Part shown: positions 34,889 through 45,100 of the stretch, piece by piece
Layout: each line of letters begins with the position of its first letter
How positions within the stretch are numbered: position 1 is the first letter of the stretch
Assembly: GCA_040391605.1 (NCBI GenBank)
Contig: JBEBXK010000007.1
Coordinates: 62,001-126,000, forward strand
DNA: 64,000 nt
DNA from: Vulgatibacter incomptus_A
GTDB taxonomy: Bacteria; Myxococcota; Myxococcia; Myxococcales; Vulgatibacteraceae
Reading direction: 5' to 3'
Translations under genes and position numbers: made by a program
Notes under the pieces: model-generated
Databases searched by the model: none
Seen by the model: only the letters and a program-made list of their open reading frames with translations
What the model was told of the DNA's origin: nothing

Positions 34889-35926
34889 TCAGTTGAGCTG
34901 CATCACCACCACCTTCGTGCCCACCGTCGGGGTGAGCGTCTGGCAGTTCCCATCATTCGCCGTAAGTTGGAAGCTGTGGTTGCCGGCCGAGACCCCGGCC
35001 TTCACCAGGAAGGTCGAGCGGCTGTTCACCTCGCCGTTCACGAAGCCGGCGGTGACCGTCGCGGGCAGGATGTCGATGTCGTCCATGCGGAGGTTGAACC
35101 TCGCCGTGCAGGCGGTCTCCCTCTCGAAGGAACTGCTCCCAAGCCGAAACTTCGTCGTCGCCGTGGCGGCGAACTCCACGATGATGAGCAGGTCGCTGCG
35201 CTGTCCGACGGTGACGGTCTTCGGCGAGCCCAGCTTGTAAGACCCGTTGCCGATGGAGGTCCGAGTGGTCGACTCCATGCTCAGGGTGTCGATCCCATGG
35301 AGGGCCTTCTCGCCAGCAGCGCCCTTCGGTCCCTGTGCCCCCTTGACGCCCTCGGGCCCCCTGACGCCCTGAGGCCCGGGAGCCCCAGGCGCGCCCTTGG
35401 GACCTGTGGAACCCATGGGCCCCTGGGCGCCGGTCGCGCCACGCTCGCCCTTCTCGCCCACGGCACCGGCCTCCCCCCGGGGGCCCTGGGGTCCCGGCTC
35501 TCCCTTCTCGCCCTGGAGGATCCAGAGGTTCCGCTCGGCGCTCTCCTCCATGCTTCGGATCACCAGAGTGGTCTCGCCAGCCTCCGCCTCCTCGGGGATG
35601 GCCACCCGGAGCCGGCCCTCGGCCGCCTCGAGGATCTCGAGGGGGAGCTCCCTCCCCTGCTGCCGCAGCGAGGCCTCGGCCTCAAGCAGACCGCTGCCCC
35701 GGATGATCAGCGCCTCGCGAAAGCGACGGACGCCCTCGCCCGCCGGCGCATCGCCGTCCGCATCGATCGAGTCGATCCGAAGGCGACCTGCCTTGACGTC
35801 GTCCTCGTCCCTGGGCTGATCTTCCACCGGAGTCGTCGGCAGCTGTTGCACGATCACCGGGGTCTCGGGGCCCCCGCACGCCGCCATGAAACCATTCACC
35901 ACACATGCCACGAGAAGGTTCCGCAT
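34889..35926 (-). CDS. Lipoprotein with collagen-like Gly-X-Y segment
   Basis: 345 residues with a lipoprotein signal ending MAAC (Cys17). After an acidic stretch there is an IPT/TIG-like beta domain (about 50-130, EALIIRGSGLLEAEASLRQQ, then GETTLVIRSMEE). Next comes an uninterrupted run of about 23 Gly-X-Y triplets (GEKGEPGPQGPRGEAGAVGE through GPKGAAGEK). The C-terminal beta domain (about 215-345, VTVGQRSDLLIIVEFAATAT) resembles heads of bacterial collagen-like proteins. It should form a trimeric stalk at the cell surface (inference from family). It lies between the GltI-like and GltJ-like genes with gaps of about 200 bp each side, so it is probably a separate unit. Confidence 0.82.
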   Translation of the reverse strand: MRNLLVACVVNGFMAACGGPETPVIVQQLPTTPVEDQPRDEDDVKAGRLRIDSIDADGDAPAGEGVRRFREALIIRGSGLLEAEASLRQQGRELPLEILEAAEGRLRVAIPEEAEAGETTLVIRSMEESAERNLWILQGEKGEPGPQGPRGEAGAVGEKGERGATGAQGPMGSTGPKGAPGAPGPQGVRGPEGVKGAQGPKGAAGEKALHGIDTLSMESTTRTSIGNGSYKLGSPKTVTVGQRSDLLIIVEFAATATTKFRLGSSSFERETACTARFNLRMDDIDILPATVTAGFVNGEVNSRSTFLVKAGVSAGNHSFQLTANDGNCQTLTPTVGTKVVVMQLN

Positions 35927-36125
35927 CGCCGACTCCCTGGGCGACGACACCGCCGCCTCGTCTCACGCATCGGACTCCATCGTCCGATGTATGAAGGGAG
36001 GGAGAGCGAAGCGCGTGCCCTCGGAGAGAGTCCGTGATTCCAATGGCTTAGACGATCGACACGGGGCCCGAGCCTTGGGCCGGGCCTCCCCCGCGGAGCC
36101 CAGCGAGGGCGGTGGGTGAACGGCC

Positions 36126-39100
36126 TCAGCCTGGGACTTCGACGGCGGTGCCGAGCTCCTTGCGCAGGCGGATCCAGGCGTCGGAGAGGCAGAAGATGGC
36201 GAGGTCGCGGAGGCGCCTGGCCTCGAGCTCCGGATCCTTGCCGGCGCCGTCGCTGAGGCATCGCGCCACCACCCGCAGGTCGCCGGCCAGGAGGGCGCCG
36301 GCCCGGGTGGCGGTGAACTCTGCAGCCTCCAGGTAGGCGCCGAGGTCGGGGCGTTGGGTGGCGTAGGCGGCAGCCAGGGTCTTGAGCCGCTGCCGGCCGG
36401 CAGGTGAGATGGCCTTGCCGAGCTGCCGGCGGACGCGCTCGACCGTCTTGGGATCGTAGCGGGTGGGGATCGAGGGATCGCCCAGGGCGGCGGCGCTCTC
36501 CACGATGAGCTGGAGCTGATCGCGGGGGCGGAGGAGGACCATGGAGAGCTCGGGGCGGGACCACGCGAGGATCCTGCCGATCTGGAAGTAGAGCTCCTTC
36601 TTCGGTCGCTGATCGGTGAAGAGCTCCTCGCCGGCCACCAGGCAATGGGGCCAGGTGTCTGCCAGGGTGAGCCCCGCGATCCCCGCGACCTTGTAGAGCT
36701 CCATCGCCTCCATGCCGAGGGTGTTGGCCACGTAGCGATAGGCGTTGACGAAGAAGAGCATCGAGGTCGCGACGTCGACCCGATCGCGCTTGCGATCGAT
36801 CCGCACGTCCCTGCCCTGGATGTGGAGGGAGCCGGGATCACGGGCGAAGATCGCGCCGGCCTCGGTCTGGACGATGGCGAGGATGCCGCCGATGGGGCCG
36901 CGCTGCTCGGGGTGGTAGACCAGCTCCCGCCAGAGCTTGTCGGTGAGGGCGCCTGTGGCCGAGTCCTTGCCGAAGGCCTGGAGCCTGTCGAGGATCGCCT
37001 GCTCGTCGGCGCCCCCCGACTTGAGGAGGAAGCTGGTCACCTGGGCGGTGGCGAAGGCGGCGTCGTAGGATTTGCGCCTGGCGTGGAGGCGCATCATCGA
37101 CTTGGCGGCGGGGAGGAGATCGGCCGAGAGCGGGAGGGCGTGGCGCCAGGCGGCGATGGCCTCTTCTTCCGAGCCGCGGACCTGGGCGACGAGGCCGGCG
37201 TAGGTCTGGGCCGCGTCGGCGTCCTCCGGCGCGAGGAGGGTCACGCCCTTGTAGGCCTCGATGGCGGCGGCGGAGTCTGCGAGGGCCTCCAGATAGAGAT
37301 CGCCAAGGGTGCGGTAGAGCACCGCCCGCACCTTGCCCGTGCCCTCGACCTTGCCCAGGCGCTCGAGCATCCGCAGGTAGTTGGCTTCGAGGAGGCGCCA
37401 ATCCTTCGCCTCGACCAGCATGGCCTCCAGCGCCTGGAAGGCGGGGGTCTGTCGCCAGTCGAGATCGAGGGCGGCGTTGAAGTGCGCCGCCGCCCGCTCC
37501 CGCGCCTCGGGATCCTGGACCGCCTCCTCGCGGAAGCTGGCGCCTAGCAGGGAGTGGAAGCGGATGGCCTTCTCGGGATCGGCCTGCACCGCCGGTCGGG
37601 CGACGAGCTCCTCGAGGAGCTCGACAAGCCTCAGGCCCTGGCGGGTCTCGCGATAGAGATCGATGAGACCCTCGGTGATATCGAAATCGTCGGGGCGGAG
37701 CCGCTGGGCCGCCGCCAGGCTGTCGATGGCGAGGTAGTGATCGCCGAGCTGCTTCGACGCGGCTTCGGCGATGGCCCGAAGCTGCGCGACCTTCTCGTCC
37801 TCCTCGACGATCTCCACCAGCTTCTGCCGGTGGGAGATGGCGAGCTCGGCGTCGCCCTCCTCCTCCGCCAGCGCGATCATCGCGCGGTGGGAGTCCAGGT
37901 GCCAGGCGTCGAGGCCGAGGGCGTTCTTCAGGCTGGTCTGCGCCGCCTTGCCGTCGCCGAGCTTGCGGCGCAGGTCACCAATGGTGAAATAGACCTCCAC
38001 CACCTCGGGATCGGTGAGGTCGCCGCGGTGGTGGATCAAGATGGCCTGGTAGACCTTGAGCGCTCGGGCATGATCGCCGATGCGGGCGAGGATGGCCCCG
38101 AGCCCTTCGGCCGCCGGGAGGAAGGTGGGGTCGAGCTCGTAGGCCCGCTCGAAGCTCTGCCGCGCCTTCTCGTCCTTGCCCAGCCGGGCGGCGACGAAGC
38201 CGAGGCGATAGACCTTGTGGGTGAGGAGCTCGGGTGACTCGCCGGCCTCGGCGAGGTGGGAGCAGACCACGTCCAGGACGACCTCGGCCTCGGCCCAGCG
38301 CTCGCGCTCCACGTAGAGATCGGAGAGCGCCAGGGCGGCGGGTAGATCGCCAGGGCTATGGCGCCGCGCCTCCTCGAAGGCGCGGATCGCCTCCTCGGGC
38401 TCCTGGCGCACCTCCAGGTGGTGGCGGCCGATCTCGTCGTAGAGCCGGGTCTTCTCGGCAGGATCCTCGGTGTAGCTCGCCTCCTGCTCGAGGGAGCGCA
38501 GCGCCCCCTCCTCGTCGTCGCCGCTCTCGAAGATGGTGCGCAGACCGCGGATGGAGGGGAGGTGCCCCGGATCGATCTCGAGGACCCGCTCGTAGGCGGC
38601 GCGGGCCGCGTCCTTGTCTCCCAGGATCTCGCCGTGGATCCTGGCCACCCTCGCGTGGATCGCCACGGCCTCGGAGACCTCGTCCACCAGCCGCGACTCT
38701 CGCTCGAGCATCGCCAGGGCCTGGGTCCAATTGCCGCTCGCCTCGTAGATCGTCGCCAGCCCTCGGATGGCCGGGCGGCAGCGCTCGTCCAGATCGAGGG
38801 TGGCGGCAAAGACCTCCTCGGCCTCGAGGGATTGGCGCAGCTCCCCCAGCAGCAGCTCTCCCAGCCGCACCCGGATCTCGAGGCGCTCCTGGGCATGGCT
38901 GGGGTTGGCGGCGAGGACCTCGTCGAGGCGCCGCAAGATCGCGGCGAGGCGCTCCCAGGATCGCTGCTCCACCAGGAGTCGATCCAGCTTGCGCAGGGCG
39001 CGGACGTTGTCGGGCTCCAGGGCGAGAACGCCGTCGAAGCAGGCGATGGCGTTGACGGGGTTCTGGAGCTTCTCCTCCCAGATGCCGCCAGCCTTGACGA

Positions 39101-42100
39101 AGATCCGCGATCGCTCGGCGGCGTCGTCGGTGAGCCGCAGCTTGCGATCGTAGAGCCCCAGCAGCTCGGCGTAGCGATCGTCCTTGGTGTAGAGGCGCTC
39201 CAACGCCTCCATCGCCTCCTCGCTGGCAGGCTCGAGCTCCAGCGCGGCGCCGTAGGAGTCGATGGCGGCGGCGGCGTCGCCCAGATCGTTCTCCTGCACC
39301 GCGGCGAGGCGGAGCTGCAAAGCGATCCGCTGGTCGGGCGTTCGGGCGAGGTCGCGGCTCCGGGCCAGGAGCGCGGCCAGGTCTGCGAAGCGCTCCTCCC
39401 GGCGGAAGAGCGCGACGAGGGATTCGAGGATCTCGGCATCGCCGGGATCGAGCTCGAAGGCCCGGCGCAGGGAGTAGATCGCCTCCCCCGGATCGCCGAG
39501 CTTCTCATCGTGGATGGCGGCGATGGCTTGGAGCAGCGCGCGCTTCTCCTCGGGCTCACAGGCCTCGAGCTGCTGCTCCAGCACCGCCACCCTGGCGCGG
39601 TCGTCGCCGCCTCGGGCGAGGAGGGCGCCGAGGGCGTCGAGCGCCCCGCGATCGCGGGGATCGACCTCGAGGATCCGGCGGTAGCTCGCCTCGGCTCCCT
39701 CCACGTCGTCGAGCTCGCCCTCCAGGAGCCGGCCCCTGGCGAACCAGAAGGGCGCGGCGTCCGGGCGGCCGGCGCGGGCCTCGGCGACGCTCTCGTAGAT
39801 CATGGCGAGCTCTTCGCGCATCTCGCAGGCGGCGGCCAAGCGCTCGAGATCGGCCCTGAGCGACTCGTCGTCCGGCGTGATCTCGAAGGCGGCGGAGAGC
39901 TTGGCGAAGGCGAACTCCTTCTGCCCCAGTCGCGACTCATGGACCTCGGAGAGCTCCCGCAGCAAGGAGACCCGCTCGGCCTCGTCGCGGATCAGGGTGC
40001 CGAAGCGCTCGGTGGCCGCGGCGTAGCGACGCCAATCAGCCGCGCCTCGATAGAGCTCGCGGAGGCGATCGAAGGCCCCGCGATCGTCAGGCTTCTTCTC
40101 GAGGATCTTCTCCAGCGACGGCGCCCCGGCCTCGCGGCGGCCCAGCTCCTCATCGTAGATCCTGGCCACCTCGGCCCAGCGCTCCACGGCCTGCTCGTCC
40201 GGCTCGAGGCCCGCGCGCAGCTCCAGGGTGCGGATCACCTCGGGCCAGGCAGAGAGCACGCGGAAGAGGGACTCGGCCTTCTCCAGCTCGGCGGGATCGT
40301 GGGGCTCCAGATCGAGGATCCGCTTGAGGCTGTCGATGGCTTCGCCGCCGCGATCGAGGCCGATGAAGGCGCCGGCGAGCTCGAGGCGCACGGCCTTGAC
40401 GCCGGCGGTGGCCTCCTGCAGCGGGATCAGCCGGCGCAGGACGCCGGCGAGGGCCTCGGCGTCGCCGCTCTGCCCGTGGAGCTCGCGTAGGGCCTCGAGG
40501 GCCTTGCGGTTGCGGGGATCGCGATCGAGGACCGCGCGGTAGCTCGCCGCGGCGGCGTCGGGATCGGCCATCTGCTCCCGAAGGAGGGCGCCGAGCCTCT
40601 CATGGAGCCGGCCCAGCTCACGGGGGTCGAGGGTGTGGGCGATCCGCTCGCGCAGGAGCGAGGCGAGATCGTCCCAGCGCCCGGCCTCCTCGAAGAGGGC
40701 CTCGAGGCGTTGGTGGGCGAGGTCGTTCCGAGGATCGCGGCCGAGGATCTCTCGCGAGGTCTCGATGGCGAGGTCGATTCGCCCCAGCGGCGCCGCCAGA
40801 TCCGCCACGCGCTGGAGGAGGCGGTTCGGGGCGGTGTCCGGCGTGGCGAGGGCGCGCTGGGCCACGAGGATGTCGAGGAGCTTCTCATTGGCGCCGGCCC
40901 CTTCATAGAGCGGCTCGAGGGCGTTCAGGGCCACGCGATCGTCCGGGTCGAGGGCGAGGGCGGCCTCGTAGGCCACCATCGCTCGATCGGGATCGCCGAG
41001 CTTCTCGACGGCGAGCTGGCCCAGCCTGACGAGGATCGCACCGCGGCTGCGGGGATCGGCCCGATCGGCCTGACGCTCCAGCACTCCGGCCAGCGACCGC
41101 CAGCGCTCCAGCCGCGGATAGAGGCGCTCCAGCGCCGGGAGGACGTCTGCCGCCTTGCCGGCGTCGAGCTCGTCGGCGCGCTCGAACCATCGCGAGGCGG
41201 ATTCGTCGTCGTGAAGGATCGTCTCACCGATGGAGGCGAGATGGAGGGCCAGGTCGGCGGCGACGGCGGGATCCTGGATCCGGGGCAGCTCCCCCTCCGC
41301 GATCGCCACCCACTCTTCGTCCAGGTCGGCGCCGTGGGCGGCGCTCGCCACCTGGGGCCAGACGGCGGGATCGGAGGGCTCTTCCCGGAACGCGCGCTCG
41401 AAGGCGAGGAAGGCGAGATCCGCCCTGCCCTGCCGATCGCGGCGCAGACCGCCCAGCTCCAGCAGGGCCTCCTTGCGCGCCTCGGGATCGGGGATGATCG
41501 CGATCCGCTGCTCGATGAGCTCGGCCACCCGCTGCCAGTCGCCGCTGGCGCGGCAGGCCGCCTCCAGCAGGGCGGCGGCGTCGAGCGCCCCGGGGGAGGC
41601 CTCGACGATGGCCTCGAGGGTCTCTCGGGCCGGGAGGTGGGCCGGATCCTCCGCCGACACCTGCTGCAGAAGATCCAGCGCGCCTTCGCGGTCGCCCAGG
41701 TGGGACTCCCGCAGATCGGCGAGGCGGACCAGGATCCGATGCCTCGCGGCGACGTCGTCGCGGCTGGCCTCGGCCTTCTTCGTCAGCACGCCGTCGAGCT
41801 CGGCCCAGCGCTCGGTGACGAGGCAGAGGCGATCCAGCCCCTCCAACGCCGCCAGATGGGAGGGCTCGATCTCCAGGACCCGCTGCAGGGTCTCCATCGC
41901 CCCGATGGGATCTTCGAGGCGCTCCTCCTGCACGCTGGCGATCTCCAGGAGCCTGGCGGCGCGGTCGGCGGGATCCTTCTCCTTGGCGAGGAGCGCCCGC
42001 AGCACCTCGAGCCGCTCCAGCGGATCGCCACCCGAGCCCTCGAGGCGGGCCAGGGAGCGCAGGGCCTCCAGATCCTGCGGCGCCAGCGAGCGGAGCTGAC

Positions 42101-45100
42101 GCCAGGCCTCCAGCGCCGCGGCCTCGTCGCCCTCGGCCTCGAGGAGCGTCGCCCGCATCCGGGCCAGCGCGAGGCGGGCCTCCAGGGTGCGGGCGCCGTC
42201 GGCGCACTCGGCCAGCAACCCCGCCAGCTCCTCATCGAGGCCGGCGGCGGAGGAGGAGGATCGCGCGAGCTCCAGGTGGGCCGGATCGTCGGGATCGGCC
42301 CGGAGCGCGCGGCCGGCGGCGAAGAAGGCCAGCTCCTTCGCCTCCAGGGGCCCGGCGTAGATCGCCGCCACCGCGGCGTAGGTCGCGGCGCGCTGCGAGG
42401 GATCGGTCTGCGAGGCGGCCAGCGACTCCAGGGCCTCCACCTGCCTGCGATGATCGCCGGCGGCGGCGAAGAGGGGGGCCAGCAGCGCCGCCGCCGCCGC
42501 CCGACGGATGGGATCGGGATCGGCCGCCAGCTCCTCGACGGCCTGCAGGGTCTGGGCGTGGCCGGGATCGTCCGCGAGGATGGCGCGGTAGAGCGCGAGG
42601 GCGCCGTCGGGATCGCCGAGCCGCCCCTGGCGCAGGCGGCCCAGCTCGAACTCCAGCGCCCGCCGCTCCTCGGCGGCGTCCTCCATCCGCTCGATCCGGA
42701 GGGCGAGGAGCCCGGCGAGATCCTCCCAGCGATGGGTCTCGGAGAAGAGCCAGCCCAGGAGATCGAGGGAGCGTGGATCGGCCTCGTCGAGGGCGAAGGC
42801 CCGGCGGGCCGCCTCGATGGCATGGTCGGGATCGCCCAGGGGATCCGCCAGGAGGCGGGCCATTTCGATATAGATGCCCTTTCGACTTTCAGTGTCAGCC
42901 TCGAGATCAGCCTTGCGCTCCAGGGTGGTGACGAGCTCCCGATGCCGGCCCTCGGCGCGGTAAAGGCGCTCGAGGGCGTCCAGGGCCTGGGGATCGTCCG
43001 GCGTCTCGGCGGCGATGGCGCGCCAGAGGGCGATGGCGCCGGCGGCGTCCCGCAGCTCGCCCTCGCGGAGCTCGGCGGCCCGTCGCCGCAGGGCGGAGGG
43101 CGCCTCGGGATCCCTGCGGAGGGTGGCCTCATAGAGCTCCGCCAGATCGGCGAAGCGCCCCGACTTCTGTGCGAGGCGCTCGAGGTGGGCGGTGTCTTTC
43201 TCTACCCCCTCGGCGAAGGCCTTGGCGCAGACGGCGTAGGCCATGTCGGGACGCTGTAGATCGTCCTCGCAGATCAGGCGCAGCTCCTCGAAGCGCCTGG
43301 CCCGCTCGTCGGCGCCGACGGCAGCGGCGAGGCGCGCGTCTCGTAGCTCGAGGCGACGCTCGTGCTGCCCCGCCGCCCGCAGGACGCGATCGAGGAGGTC
43401 GAGGGCCTGGGCGGAGCCGGCCTCGCTGCTCCGGGCCCAGCGATCCAGAGCAGCGCGCGCGTCCGCGTGATCCGGCGCCGCGGCCAGCACCTCGCGGTAG
43501 AGATCCAGGGCGCCATGGGCGTCGCCGTTCGTCTGGCGCAGCTCGGCGAGACGATGGGCGAGCTCGGTGGCGGCGAAGCCCTCGCCGGCGTGGAGGGCCA
43601 GGGCGCGACGCTTCTCCACGGTCCAGGCCAGATCGCCCCAGCGCTCCTGTGCGACATAGAGGCCGTCGAGTTGGACCAGGGCCTCGCCGTCGGTGGGATC
43701 GGCGTCGGCGATCAGCCGCCAGCAGGTGGCGGCGCGGACGGGATCGCGGAGCTGCTCGTCGCCGATCTTGGCCGCCTCCCGCCAGAGGGAGACCCGCTCC
43801 CGCAGATCGTTCACCGCCGAGGCGAGGGCCAGGGCCACGTCGTAGAGCCCCTGCCACTCGCCGCTCTCCCGGTAGAGGCGATGCAAGCCCCGCAGGGCGT
43901 CCAGGCTGGACGGATCGAGGCGCTGCATCCGCACGTAGCGGGTGATGGCGGCTCCGGGATCCCGCAGCCGCTTCTCGTATAGCTCGGCGATCTCGCGCTC
44001 GAGGGCCAGGAGCTGGGGCACGGGCACCGAGCCGGAGCGCTGCTCCGCCACCTCGCCCATCAGCGCGGCCAGCTCCTCGAGGCAGTCGGCCTCGTCCGCC
44101 GCCACCCGAAGCTCCGAGCGGAGGAGCGGATCGCCGGGGGCCTCCTCGAAGGCCCGCGCCAGCGCGCCGAAGGCCAGGGCGGGGCTCTGCAGCTCGCGGG
44201 CGGAGAGCTGGGCCAGCCGCCGCAGCTCCCGTGCGCGATACGCGGGATCCGCGGAGCCCTGGATCTGGATCTCGAGGACGCCATGCAGCTTTCGCCACTC
44301 CGATCCGGCGACGTAGGACTTCTCCAGCGCCCGGGCCGCGGCGACCCGCGCCTCCGGATCGGAGAGCAAGGACTCCAGGCCGAGGATCGCGTCGGGATCG
44401 AAGGGGCGCTCCTTGAGGATGGCGGCGTAATCCGCCACGGCGGCGACCTTGCTGCCCAGCTCTTCCAGGATCCTGGCGCGGTGCAGGCCGAGGCGGGCGG
44501 CGACGTCGCCCTCCCCCGCCGCGGTGGCCCGCTCGATCTGCCGGCTGAGCACCTCGGCCAGCTCGGGGTGGAGGCCGGCGCGCTCGAGGGAATCCGCGAG
44601 GGTTGGCAGCACCTCTTCTTCGTCGGCGCCCGCGCCGAGGGCGGCCTGCATGGCCCGGGCTGCGTCGGCGTGCTGGCCCAATCGGCGCAGATAGCCCGAG
44701 AGGCGCAGCTCGCGGGTGGCGCGTTGCTCCGGCGCCGACTCCACGGCGAGGAGGCGCTCCACCATGCCGGTGGCCTCGGCCCAACGCCCCGCCGCGGCGG
44801 CGATCGCCTCGAGGGAGGCCAGGGCCCTGGCGTCGGTGGGATCCAGCTCGAGGAGCCGCTGGTGGGCGGCCGCTTCGATCTCCGGATCGCCGCCCACCCC
44901 CTCGGCGAGGGAGACGGCGCAGCTGGCGAACTCGCGATCGAGGGCGGCGTCGCCGCTGCGCCACGCCGCTGCCAGGAGTCCGCAGAGCTCGAGCTGCGCG
45001 GAGAGCTCGCCCGCCAGGCGCCGCAGCCCGACGAGGAGCTCGCCGCTGGCAGGCGCCTCGGCGAAGGCCCGGGAGAGGGCCGTGAAGGCGCCCCGAAGAT

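Noticed and set aside
38358..43259. Long plus-strand open frames (710 and 885 codons) across the giant TPR gene
   Set aside because: They are antisense shadows of a GC-rich, codon-biased gene; their residues have no family pattern or start signal, while the minus frame has clear TPR helices.
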